Of a DNA stretch of 61,120 nt, positions 1 to 7,868 are shown piece after piece. A program made the position numbers and the translations under genes. Below the pieces are notes generated by a model. The model had not been told where the DNA came from and made no database searches. It was given only the letters and a program-made list of their open reading frames with translations. Numbering within the stretch: the first letter of the stretch is position 1; each line of letters opens with the position of its first letter. This DNA comes from Cytophagales bacterium (GTDB lineage Bacteria; Bacteroidota; Bacteroidia; Cytophagales; Spirosomataceae): NCBI GenBank assembly GCA_024742395.1, contig JANSYO010000021.1, forward strand, positions 1-61,120, given 5' to 3'.

Positions 1-63
1 AAGTGATAGTTGGCTAGGATTGTAATCCTTAAAAACTGCCTTCTTATTTGCTCCTTCTTTCAT
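1..63 (-). CDS. IS1182-like transposase, N-terminal fragment (runs off the left edge)
   Basis: Reading leftward from an ATG at 63 gives 21 codons beginning MKEGANKKAVFKDYNPSQLS before the window ends. The stretch FKDYNPSQLSL resembles the conserved start of IS1182-family DDE transposases, which usually open with a K-x-YN-x-x-Q-x-L motif followed by LPP. The ATG lies about 45 bases inside a terminal inverted repeat that recurs at the other edge of the window, which supports a transposase call. The rest of the gene is outside the window, so catalytic residues cannot be checked. The family assignment is from memory of the motif. Confidence 0.6.
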   Translation of the reverse strand, partial: MKEGANKKAVFKDYNPSQLSL

Positions 64-108
64 GCTAGAAGTTACAAAATTTTAAGCATAAAAAAGAGAC
101 TGCCCTTT

Positions 109-128
109 TGAGACAGCCTCTTTGTTTT
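109..128. repeat. IS terminal inverted repeat, left copy
   Basis: TGAGACAGCCTCTTTGTTTT is a perfect reverse complement of 60975-60994. The shared block is the outermost part of the IS copies at each window edge. The dyad just inside it can also fold as a hairpin and may stop transcription leaving the 163-792 gene. Confidence 0.7.
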
Positions 129-162
129 AACCTTATTGATAATTGAATTTTAGTCAGTTCTC

Positions 163-792
163 TTAGTGACCCATTCTTTTTCCAGGGCCGTGTTTTTTAC
201 CCTTTCTGTCTTTCATGCTCAATTCGGCCACAAAGTTGCCGTCAGCATCAAATCCTAAACCCAGGTACGTTTCGTCTGCCTGAATGATTAAAACAGCGTA
301 TGTTCCATCATCAAATAAACGTGCTTTATGCACTGTGGCACCAGCATAATCGGAGGCTATGTAGTCTGTAATCGCAGCAGGTAAATCCTCTGCAGCTACA
401 CTAGTGCCTTTTGATTTATGTGTTTTTTCAGCCAGAAAATTTCCGTCAGCATCAAAAGCAAGACCGGCATAGGTGCCATCTTCTTTCATAATTTTGACAA
501 TGTAAGTTCCTGCGTCGTTTGTACCGGCTCTCTCAATGGTAGATCCGGCGTAGTTTGCAGCTATGTAGTCAGTAACTGTAGCGGGCAAATCTTCTGCTGC
601 AACTTCTGTAATATTGCATTTGCCACGATGTCCTCTGAAAGTACCCGTTGAGTCATCAGTAGTTGCTAAAAAAATCATATCCATTACGGCAGACTCACCG
701 TCTGCAACGGCATCTACAGATGACTTGTCACATGATGTTAAGCCAATAATGGCTGCGAAGGCAAGTAAAAAAGCAAATTTGAAATTTTTCAT
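163..792 (-). CDS. Lipoprotein with two PepSY-like repeats
   Basis: The protein has 209 residues. A signal peptide ends in a lipobox, LTSC with Cys21, so it is probably a lipoprotein on the periplasmic side of a membrane. Residues 64-123 and 131-191 are two close copies of one unit: both open with VAAEDLPA, continue TDYIA, and end FDADGNF followed by V or L then AE. The unit resembles the PepSY-like family found in Bacteroidota envelope proteins (PF11396 type), which has no established enzyme activity. The tail (about 193-209) is very basic, KDRKGKKHGPGKRMGH. No operon partner is visible. It is separated from the IS end by about 35 bases. The start is a normal ATG, and the role is unknown. 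Confidence 0.8.
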   Translation of the reverse strand: MKNFKFAFLLAFAAIIGLTSCDKSSVDAVADGESAVMDMIFLATTDDSTGTFRGHRGKCNITEVAAEDLPATVTDYIAANYAGSTIERAGTNDAGTYIVKIMKEDGTYAGLAFDADGNFLAEKTHKSKGTSVAAEDLPAAITDYIASDYAGATVHKARLFDDGTYAVLIIQADETYLGLGFDADGNFVAELSMKDRKGKKHGPGKRMGH

Positions 793-932
793 CAGTGTTA
801 AATAATTAGTGTTTTGAAATAGATTATTAGTAAGCCAGGCTTACAAGTAAAGGTGATATCATAATTTCTCTATTTGGTTTGATCTTTGTGTAGCAAATGA
901 AAATCAATTCCGTGTTTCATTACTCTTTACGC

Positions 933-983
933 TAACTTTGCCGAGCGGCGTTGCCTGGTATTTATTTTTTTTGTTTGGCAACG
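933..983 (+). promoter_or_regulatory. -7-like element and 5' leader hairpin upstream of the ECF sigma gene
   Basis: TAACTTTG at 933-940 fits the Bacteroidota -7 element TAnnTTTG, though no TTTG is found at the usual distance upstream. Just after it, CGTTGCC (949-955) and GGCAACG (977-983) are perfect inverted arms around a T-rich 21-base loop. If transcription starts near 947 the hairpin would sit at the very 5' end of the sigma-factor mRNA. The promoter is an inference; the arms are seen directly. Confidence 0.35.
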
Positions 984-1050
984 TCTAATTGAGCATTCTG
1001 CGTACTATATAATAGCAAATGGAGTTTAGGAAGTATAAAAATCCTTTTTC

Positions 1051-1626
1051 GTGTTTCTGAGAAAGAAAAAAGCATCTGGTCTGGAGGAGATTCTGGATGG
1101 CTGTTTGAAAAACAAACCGTCAGCCCAGAAAAAGCTCTATGAGCGTTTTTACGGTTTTGGTAAAAGCGTGGCTATGCGGTATGCCTCAAATCAGGAAGAG
1201 GTTACCGAAATGGTGAATGACGGCTTCTTGAAGATCTTCTCAAAGCTCAGTATGTATGACAGAGAGCAGTCTTTTGAGGCTTGGTTTAAAACTGTAATGG
1301 TGAGAACCTGCATTGACTATTACAGAAAGAATCACTCACGGGTCAGCATGGTAGATGTGAATGAAATTCACTATCTGGCTTATGATGATAATTTGCTGGA
1401 AAGACTTTCCGCCGAAGAAATCGTTGACTTAGTTCAACATTTGCCTCCGGCATACCGAGCTGTATTTTCACTATATGTTGTAGATGGATACAGCCATGCA
1501 GAAATAGCTAAGATGCTGGGGATTAACGAAGGAACATCACGTTCAAATCTTTCAAAAGCCAGAGTGAAAATGCAGGAAATGATTAAATTATACGTCACAG
1601 ACATAAACGATTATAAAAATGTCTAA
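1051..1626 (+). CDS. ECF-type RNA polymerase sigma factor
   Basis: This 191-residue protein would direct RNA polymerase to a small set of promoters, typically for envelope or stress functions. Region 2 is visible around residues 25-90 (YGFGKSVAMRYASNQEE, then VNDGFLKIFSKL). Region 4 lies at about 130-185 with the helix-turn-helix segment GYSHAEIAKMLGINEGTSRS followed by LSKARVKM. No extra C-terminal domain is present, as in ordinary ECF factors. The start is GTG at 1051 (GTG TTT CTG); no ATG gives a full region 2. The stop overlaps the next gene by 8 bases, so the two are co-translated, which fits a sigma/anti-sigma pair. The target promoters are unknown. Confidence 0.88.
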   Translation: MFLRKKKASGLEEILDGCLKNKPSAQKKLYERFYGFGKSVAMRYASNQEEVTEMVNDGFLKIFSKLSMYDREQSFEAWFKTVMVRTCIDYYRKNHSRVSMVDVNEIHYLAYDDNLLERLSAEEIVDLVQHLPPAYRAVFSLYVVDGYSHAEIAKMLGINEGTSRSNLSKARVKMQEMIKLYVTDINDYKNV

Positions 1627-3133
1627 CGAGAATTTTGATAAAAAAATACGGGATAAGCTCGTTAATCATATTCCTAAATATGATGCGGGAGCTTGGGAGA
1701 AATTCAATCAATTGCTCCCCAAGCCTTGGTATGTTAAGTTTTTTCAAGGCCCCGCCGGCTGGATAATTGGAGGAGTAACCAGTACAGCCTTAGTTTTTTC
1801 AATAATTACCTATCAAAACCAAAAAGAATTACTGAATGGTGAGATTTCTACTTTAAAAGAACAAATTTCAAAGGTTCAAAAATTAAACCGGGAGCTTAGC
1901 TTAAAGCCGGCTTCTAATGACACCGTACATATTACGAAAGAAGTAAATAAGTATATCAGAGTGGCAGACCCTGCTTCGCAAATTAATCTGGCTTATGAGC
2001 AAGGTAAAAAGGAGGGTTACAAAGCAGCCTTAAGTACATTAAATGAGGAATCTGAGAATAGCAGTGAGCTAAATGGTTCAAAAACAGTAATTCCTTCCCC
2101 AAGTGAAAAGTCCGTAGTGAAAAACCAAGGTTCAACAGGGACAAATACCGAGGTTTTAAGAACAAATTCGACAGGTTCAGATAAAAACGAAGAGGTGATT
2201 TCTGGCAGGGAAAGCATTGTGGTGGAGCAGAATAGAAAGGCTTTGGTTCAAGGTGAATCAGGGGGAAGAACAGTTGCAGAGGTAGAAAGAAACGCTTTGC
2301 CTGATAGGACTAATCAGGAGGAAGTAGCAAATGAACAGACTTCCAGAAACGAGCTGAATCAAAAAGACCTGTCTACTTCCGGCGGGGAGCTGGATGAAAG
2401 TCAGGTTAAGGAGCTGTCTGAAGAAAAACAAGAGCTGCAATCTGAAGAGCCTGTGAATCAGAATCAGGAAACTCTTGTTGCAGAAACAGAAGAAGACGCC
2501 AGCAGAACTGATCCTGAAAAGCAAAGGAAAAAAGTGAAGTTTCCTAAAATGCGTGTGGGTCTTACCTCTGATTATTTAAGCTTCAAGGTACTGGCTAACG
2601 GGCCTGCTGCAGAGGTTTTCCTAATGGATAAGTTGAGTTTTAATACGGGTTTACTCTTCTCGGGTCAGATTGAAACAGAGCATCCGTTTGCTAAAGATTT
2701 TAACCGCTATACAGGAAAGCAGTTTAATAAAGAATTTGAGAAATATGTGGTAGAAAGGGCAGACTTAATAGAAGATATATCGATTAAAACCTCCTTTATA
2801 AAACTTCCTATTTTCTTAAATTACTACATTAATACCTGGAGCAGATTTAATTTTATCATTTCTGCCGGTACTAAGTTAGACCTGTCGGTTTATCAGGATG
2901 TAGGCTATCTGAGCGGGCCTTTGGGTCAACAAATTAACAGTAGATTTGAAGCCAGGCCAGAGCCAAAGGTTTTCAATAACTTTTTCTACGGAATGGGCTT
3001 ACAGTACCAGCAAGGGAGTTTTGTGGGTCAGCTAACCCCTTATTTCGATTTTAGATTCAGGCAGGCAGACTATTTTACACCAAATAAAAATTTTGGTATC
3101 AATGCCTCCTTAAAGTTTGAGTTTGGCAATTAA
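1619..3133 (+). CDS. Putative anti-sigma/membrane protein with long coiled linker and C-terminal outer-membrane barrel domain
   Basis: The protein has 504 residues with four visible parts. A short cytoplasmic N-terminus (1-43) contains IPKYDAGAWEKFNQLL, an opening often seen in Bacteroidota anti-sigma-like proteins. One membrane span follows at about 44-65. Residues 67-300 are hydrophilic, first a coiled coil (LLNGEISTLKEQISKVQKLN), then a Glu/Gln/Ser-rich low-complexity stretch. The last 200 residues alternate aromatic and polar residues like a PorT-type barrel, and the protein ends in Phe-Gly-Asn. It overlaps the ECF sigma gene by 8 bases. The inferred role is to hold the sigma factor and sense the envelope. 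An inner-membrane span and an outer-membrane barrel in one chain is odd; the barrel-like part could instead be a periplasmic fold. Confidence 0.7.
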   Translation: MSNENFDKKIRDKLVNHIPKYDAGAWEKFNQLLPKPWYVKFFQGPAGWIIGGVTSTALVFSIITYQNQKELLNGEISTLKEQISKVQKLNRELSLKPASNDTVHITKEVNKYIRVADPASQINLAYEQGKKEGYKAALSTLNEESENSSELNGSKTVIPSPSEKSVVKNQGSTGTNTEVLRTNSTGSDKNEEVISGRESIVVEQNRKALVQGESGGRTVAEVERNALPDRTNQEEVANEQTSRNELNQKDLSTSGGELDESQVKELSEEKQELQSEEPVNQNQETLVAETEEDASRTDPEKQRKKVKFPKMRVGLTSDYLSFKVLANGPAAEVFLMDKLSFNTGLLFSGQIETEHPFAKDFNRYTGKQFNKEFEKYVVERADLIEDISIKTSFIKLPIFLNYYINTWSRFNFIISAGTKLDLSVYQDVGYLSGPLGQQINSRFEARPEPKVFNNFFYGMGLQYQQGSFVGQLTPYFDFRFRQADYFTPNKNFGINASLKFEFGN

Positions 3134-3134
3134 A

Positions 3135-3175
3135 AGAAAGCCCGTTTTGAGAAATCATGACGGGCTTTCTATTTA
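3135..3175 (+). terminator. Rho-independent terminator after the sigma/anti-sigma operon
   Basis: AGAAAGCCCGT at 3135-3145 and ACGGGCTTTCT at 3160-3170 form a perfect 11-bp stem with a 14-base loop, followed by a T/A-rich run. It starts 2 bases after the stop codon of the barrel protein. Confidence 0.85.
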
Positions 3176-3246
3176 TTAGAGAGGTTCAGTCTGGCTTTTC
3201 TGTTACTTAAAATCTGTTAATCAGACTAATCTGTCTGCTCTTTACC

Positions 3247-3277
3247 TTTGTCCTGCAAAACCCTTTCTGTATTTTTG
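3247..3277 (+). promoter_or_regulatory. Bacteroidota-type promoter for the 3330 gene
   Basis: TTTG at 3247-3250, a 19-base spacer and TATTTTTG at 3270-3277 match the primary sigma consensus TTTG-N19-TAnnTTTG exactly. It places the transcription start near 3284, about 45 bases before the ATG at 3330. TACCTTTG at 3243-3250 overlaps the -33 box and could act as a second -7. Confidence 0.65.
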
Positions 3278-3329
3278 CCCCTCGTTATAAAAAAATGGCG
3301 AAGCTTATCGTTAGTGATAATAAAAAAGA

Positions 3330-3974
3330 ATGAAATACAAATTACTCATATTCAGTGTTTTCGTAAGTTTTATGGCAGCTGGCCAAATGAAGCAAAGCAC
3401 TTTTGTTTTTGGTCCTAAAGTAGGTGTGCAGGCTAGTAAAATTCAGATAGTGGATAATCCTGGCGAAACCAGCTCAAAACTGATTATGCAATATCAGGCA
3501 GGGATATTTACAAGACTGAACGTGGGTAAGTTCAGCCTTCAGCCTGAGGCTCTTTACCAAATAAAGGGAGGTAACCTTACTGATCCAACAGAAAAACATA
3601 CTTACAGATATTTCAGTACACCGATTCTTCTCGGTGTTTCTCCTTTGAAAGGCCTTTATCTAGAAGCCGGACCGGAGTTTAACTGGTCGCTAAACCAGGG
3701 TTGGAAAAAAGATGCTGTGGAACAGTATGGTCCTGATGCGGCTACTACTAATGCTTTCATTGCCGGAGCAAGAATAGATATGCTTGATGCTTTCTCTATG
3801 TTCAGTTTGAACTTAAGATACGTTCATGGCTTAAGCAATACCAATACCAGAGTGGCAAACGAAGGCACTCCACTAGATTTTAGAAACCGTACCTTTCAGG
3901 TTTCTGTCACCTATAACTTCTCGGAATATTATAAATGGTGGAAGAAATACGGTCTGAAAACACCTAAGAAATAA
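3330..3974 (+). CDS. PorT-like outer membrane beta-barrel protein
   Basis: The protein has 214 residues with a signal peptide of about 18 residues (MKYKLLIFSVFVSFMAAGQ). It continues with repeated beta-strand patterns typical of the small outer-membrane barrel family PF13568: FVFGPKVGVQASKIQI, GIFTRLNVGKFSLQPEALYQ, YFSTPILLGVSPLKGLYLEAGPEF and FQVSVTYNFSEYYKW. The family is structural or of unknown role; no catalytic residues are expected. It has its own promoter and lies 45 bases upstream of tyrS, with no hairpin between, so some read-through into tyrS is possible. It resembles the C-terminal part of the preceding gene's product, which may mean an old duplication. Confidence 0.78.
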   Translation: MKYKLLIFSVFVSFMAAGQMKQSTFVFGPKVGVQASKIQIVDNPGETSSKLIMQYQAGIFTRLNVGKFSLQPEALYQIKGGNLTDPTEKHTYRYFSTPILLGVSPLKGLYLEAGPEFNWSLNQGWKKDAVEQYGPDAATTNAFIAGARIDMLDAFSMFSLNLRYVHGLSNTNTRVANEGTPLDFRNRTFQVSVTYNFSEYYKWWKKYGLKTPKK

Positions 3975-4019
3975 ACCTTAGCTACGGGTTTACCGCCCGG
4001 GCACATTTTACAGATAAGA

Positions 4020-5333
4020 ATGAACTTCATAGAAGAATTAGAATGGAGAGGCATGTTACATCAGACCATGCCAGGAACAGCAGAGCAATTAGACAAAGAA
4101 ATGACCTCTGCATACATAGGTTTTGACCCTACAGCAAAATCTCTTCATATAGGAAATCTTGCTACTATTATGTTACTGGTACATTTCCAAAGAGCCGGGC
4201 ATAAGCCCTATGCTCTGGTAGGAGGTGCTACCGGAATGGTGGGTGACCCATCAGGTAAATCTGCTGAGCGTCAGTTTCTTGACGAAAATATATTAAGAGA
4301 AAACCAGGAAGGAATTAAAGCTCAGTTGGCCAGGTTTCTTGATTTTGAAAGTGGTGACAATGCTGCTGTGATGGTGAACAACTACGACTGGTTCAAAGAA
4401 ATGGGCTTTTTGCAGTTTCTGAGAGAGGTAGGTAAGTATTTGACTATAAACTACATGAGTTCTAAGGATTCTGTCAAAAACAGAATTACCACAGGGATTT
4501 CATACACGGAGTTTACTTATCAGCTTCTTCAGGGTTACGATTTCTACCATTTGTACAAAAATCATGGTATTAAGTTACAAATGGGTGGTTCTGATCAGTG
4601 GGGAAACATTACCACCGGGACAGAGCTTATCAGAAGAAAAGAAAACAACGATGGATCTGATGCTGAAGGCGAGGTAGAATACTCTGCATACGCCCTGACT
4701 ACGCCCTTGGTAACCAAGCCAGACGGAACGAAATTCGGGAAGTCAGAGGCAGGAAATGTATGGCTTGATCCTGAAATGACCAGTCCGTACCAGTTTTATC
4801 AGTTCTGGATCAATCAGTCTGACGAGGTATGTGAAAGACTGATAAGGGTTTTCACTCTATTGAGCAAAGAAGAAATTGAGAAGTTAGAAGCAGAACATGC
4901 TGAAGCCCCTCATTTAAGAATTGTTCAGAAAGCCATAGCCAAAGACGTAACGATCAGAGTACATGGTGAAGAGCAGTATGAGTTAGCCGTGAAAGCTTCT
5001 GAAGTATTGTACGGAAAAGCCACCTTAGAGATGCTTCAAAGCCTGGATGAAAAAACGTTCACCAGCATTTTTGATGGAGTACCAACAACTGAGATTTCCA
5101 GAGAAGACTATGCTTCATGTGAGAGCCTTTTGGATTTAATTTCAGTGACTACAAACGGAGAAATCTATAATTCTAAAGGCGAGGCAAGAAGAGCCCTGAA
5201 AGGCAATGCCGTTAGTGTAAACAAGACTAAACTTCAGGACGAAAGACTGTCTGTTTCTGAACTTTCTTTGCTTAATGCTAAGTACCTATTAATAGGTAAA
5301 GGAAAGAAGAATCATATAGTGAAGGTGGGCTGA
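4020..5333 (+). CDS. tyrS: Tyrosyl-tRNA synthetase
   Basis: The enzyme joins tyrosine to tRNA-Tyr using ATP in the cytoplasm. It is 437 residues long, within the usual 400-440 of bacterial TyrS. The class I HIGH motif is HIGN at residues 43-46, in the context [13 protein letters not shown]. The tyrosine-binding segment [12 protein letters not shown] and [10 protein letters not shown] are intact. The KMSKS-type loop reads KFGKS near residue 240, the normal variant in this enzyme. The last 70 residues form an S4 RNA-binding domain ([17 protein letters not shown]). The start is ATG at 4020. It is an ordinary housekeeping gene with nothing broken. Confidence 0.97.
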   Translation: MNFIEELEWRGMLHQTMPGTAEQLDKEMTSAYIGFDPTAKSLHIGNLATIMLLVHFQRAGHKPYALVGGATGMVGDPSGKSAERQFLDENILRENQEGIKAQLARFLDFESGDNAAVMVNNYDWFKEMGFLQFLREVGKYLTINYMSSKDSVKNRITTGISYTEFTYQLLQGYDFYHLYKNHGIKLQMGGSDQWGNITTGTELIRRKENNDGSDAEGEVEYSAYALTTPLVTKPDGTKFGKSEAGNVWLDPEMTSPYQFYQFWINQSDEVCERLIRVFTLLSKEEIEKLEAEHAEAPHLRIVQKAIAKDVTIRVHGEEQYELAVKASEVLYGKATLEMLQSLDEKTFTSIFDGVPTTEISREDYASCESLLDLISVTTNGEIYNSKGEARRALKGNAVSVNKTKLQDERLSVSELSLLNAKYLLIGKGKKNHIVKVG

Positions 5334-5388
5334 AAAATCGAAGTTGATTTATTCTGGTTAAAACTTGTGTAACTTATTAGCAAGGGGT

Positions 5389-7269
5389 TTACTGTTTGAC
5401 AAATCTCTTCTGAATTATATCCCCAGCTGTATTATTGAGTTTTAGGATATAAACTCCTTGCATAAGGTTTTGAAGGTCAACTGATGAACCTCTAAGCTCA
5501 TTTTTTTCAAGTAATTTTCCTTGAAGATCAAAAATGGAATAGGTTGTGAATTGATCTGAATCTATATGCAACTTTTTACTTACAGGATTTGGAAATAGAG
5601 TAATTCCTTGTTCAATATCTTCAATTGATAGCAAGGTTTCTTCCTCTTGTTTGTTACTGTTCATTGCCCAAAGTTGATGTCCGTGTTCTTGTGTTAACAA
5701 AAACATATAGTCAATGTCATTAAATACAAAACCAGGCATGCCAGTAGAATAAGCCCCCTCTTTTCCGGAAATTATTTCAGGAAAATAAATAAAACCTTCA
5801 CTGGTAAGTTTGCCAAATTCACGCCCTTTTTCAGGAGTTTCATATTGGAAGTAAACACGTTCAGGTCTTGGATAAATAAGTTTTTCGCCAAGGTTAAGAA
5901 TTACACCTTCTAAAGAGGTGTTGTTTTTCAGTTCGCCGGCTTCAATAGATAAGGCTTGAATTTGATTTTCACTCTCTAAAAGAACTAAATCATCTAGAAT
6001 TTGCATCCTGAAAGGTTGTGCATCGTCAGGACCAATCACATTGGTCTCATTATTAAATTTACTGAAACAGACGGTCTCTCTAATCAGCTTTTTTCCCTCT
6101 ATGTAGTTTTCGCGGTAATCAAAGACCCATTGACCATTGGAGTAATAAAAGGAATTAAAACTGCTATTGATTATGGTTGAGAAGTCAACGGGTTCTTGAA
6201 AGGATTGAGTTTTGAAGTCAAAATACGTAAGTCGTTGTGTTTTTTGGTTTTCAGATTTTAGCTCCTTTAGAAAGAGTCTTCCTTCAGGGTCGTAACCGCT
6301 AACCTCATTTCCAAACTCTGATAAAGCAATTCGATTAACCTTTATTCCGCTTTGATACACGTCAAGATAAAGTGCTTCGTTTTCATAGATTCGTATGAAG
6401 TCATAATCTTCATAACTTCTCAGCAATGATACCGCTGACCCGGCAGAGGCCTGTAGTTCCATTCTTAGAAAACCGGTAGAGGTTTCAATAATTTTGTAGC
6501 TATTATTTCCTGTGTTAAATGAAAGAATAACGTAATCATCATTTTCGTTTTGCGAGAAAAAGACGGATTCACCGATATGAGTTAACTTATTATCTGTAAG
6601 TAGATAAACATCTTTTCCGTTCGTTAATAAATGACTTCCATTCAGGTCTACATAATCATAATAGGACAAGTTTTCAGACGCCAGTAATATCTGTGGGCTT
6701 TCATTGCTCCAATCTATCAATGTATTCTCATTTTCACTTATGACTAGTTGAAAAAAGCCGGAATTGGTTTTGAAGAATTTTGACTGCTCTTCATTCCCAA
6801 TGTTAATTAAAGTTTCTTCAGTTGCTGATATTTTTAAGAGTTCATTTTTGCCAACAAGCATATAATCGGCATTCGGACCAGAATGTAAAGCCTGCCCTCC
6901 ATTAAATGTTTTAAACTCACCGTTTGAAGCATTAAATCTGATGATTTCATTGTCTCCAATAAGGTAAACCCAATCAGCTTTAAAACTATCAATCCAGACG
7001 TTTTTAAATGGTTGAGGAGCATCCTTTTTTGCAATGTTTCCGCTAAGGTCAATGCTCCAGACTTGGTTCAGGATTTCCTCGTCATGTAAAGCCAATATCA
7101 GTTTATTATTCAGTAACTTCTGAAAGACAGACGGCTGATTGTATCTATAAATAGTAGTGTCAGATTGAACTTCTTCAGAGAGAATTCTTTTCTCAAAGTT
7201 CGTGATCATCTTTTGGCCGAGAACCGATTGGCAAAACAAGAGGAGGAAGAGTAGTTTTAAGTTTTTCAT
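5389..7269 (-). CDS. Secreted protein with type IX secretion sorting domain
   Basis: The protein has 626 residues with a signal peptide (MKNLKLLFLLLFCQSVLGQ). The body is a string of short beta-rich segments with no clear enzyme motif, and it may be a propeller-like surface protein. The last 75 residues form a type A Por sorting domain: ITLFPNPVSKKLHIDSD, then YSIFDLQGKLLEKNEL, then LQNLMQGVYILKL and IIQKRFVKQ. This routes the protein through the type IX system to the cell surface or medium. It is convergent with tyrS, with 55 bases between and no clear terminator. The substrate or function is unknown. Confidence 0.85.
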   Translation of the reverse strand: MKNLKLLFLLLFCQSVLGQKMITNFEKRILSEEVQSDTTIYRYNQPSVFQKLLNNKLILALHDEEILNQVWSIDLSGNIAKKDAPQPFKNVWIDSFKADWVYLIGDNEIIRFNASNGEFKTFNGGQALHSGPNADYMLVGKNELLKISATEETLINIGNEEQSKFFKTNSGFFQLVISENENTLIDWSNESPQILLASENLSYYDYVDLNGSHLLTNGKDVYLLTDNKLTHIGESVFFSQNENDDYVILSFNTGNNSYKIIETSTGFLRMELQASAGSAVSLLRSYEDYDFIRIYENEALYLDVYQSGIKVNRIALSEFGNEVSGYDPEGRLFLKELKSENQKTQRLTYFDFKTQSFQEPVDFSTIINSSFNSFYYSNGQWVFDYRENYIEGKKLIRETVCFSKFNNETNVIGPDDAQPFRMQILDDLVLLESENQIQALSIEAGELKNNTSLEGVILNLGEKLIYPRPERVYFQYETPEKGREFGKLTSEGFIYFPEIISGKEGAYSTGMPGFVFNDIDYMFLLTQEHGHQLWAMNSNKQEEETLLSIEDIEQGITLFPNPVSKKLHIDSDQFTTYSIFDLQGKLLEKNELRGSSVDLQNLMQGVYILKLNNTAGDIIQKRFVKQ

Positions 7270-7461
7270 GGGATGTCGTTGTGAATAGAATATGCGAATG
7301 AATAAATCCTTATCGAATATATGATTTTTTTATCTTTCGAAAAATCTCCAAGGGCCGCCTCTAGTGAAAGAAATCTTTTTGCCATTGGTGCAAATTAATA
7401 TGCCGGTGGAGGCCCCAATTTAAGAATGCCCCAGTATTGTAGCAGCATAGTTGGCACATGA

Positions 7462-7722
7462 TCATTTTTTACAGCTAGAGTATTGAACATCCATGATTAA
7501 AGTACTATCATTTAAGCTTTCTATATTCCCTTTGGCCAGATTGAAGTTCTCCAATTCTGGATTCTTACTAAAGCCTTTAAACTCAACAGTAATTTTTTTG
7601 TCCTTCAAACTAAACTCTTTTTTTCGAAGGTCAGATTTTAAGTAAAACTTGGGGCTGACCAGTTGAGCCGAGATATTAGTGGAGACCAGAAAAAGAAGAA
7701 GAATAAAGCTGTGTTTTCTCAT
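7462..7722 (-). CDS. Small secreted protein of unknown function
   Basis: The protein has 86 residues. A clear signal peptide (MRKHSFILLLFLVSTNISAQ) is followed by about 66 residues rich in Lys, Phe and Ser, ending DVQYSSCKK. No family is recognised. It may be a short beta-sandwich module or the remnant of a larger secreted protein; there is no matching continuation in the 190 bases downstream. A normal ATG start and a signal peptide make it a believable gene. Confidence 0.6.
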   Translation of the reverse strand: MRKHSFILLLFLVSTNISAQLVSPKFYLKSDLRKKEFSLKDKKITVEFKGFSKNPELENFNLAKGNIESLNDSTLIMDVQYSSCKK

Positions 7723-7868
7723 GATAAATAGTTTTCAAAAATTACTGGCAGCCAAGACTATCATTTTTGGCCGGCCATATACCATAACTGTTTTCAGAAT
7801 TTGCCACTACTTTTTGTAGATAAGTCCAAAAGGCCTAATTTCATAACCCAATCCTATGAAATAAGAAA

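Larger units (their letters stand above)
1..128 (-). mobile_element. Right part of an IS1182-like insertion sequence with its terminal inverted repeat
   Basis: The element holds the start of the transposase (1-63), a 45-base leader and an end made of an internal dyad (arms AAAGAGACTG and CAGCCTCTTT, about 93-124). Its outer 20 bases, 109-128, are TGAGACAGCCTCTTTGTTTT. The exact reverse complement is at 60975-60994. The exact boundary is uncertain because no target duplication can be identified with one end of the element missing. Confidence 0.6.

Noticed and set aside
949-983. Riboswitch upstream of the sigma factor gene
   Set aside because: A single simple hairpin with no conserved aptamer-like features.
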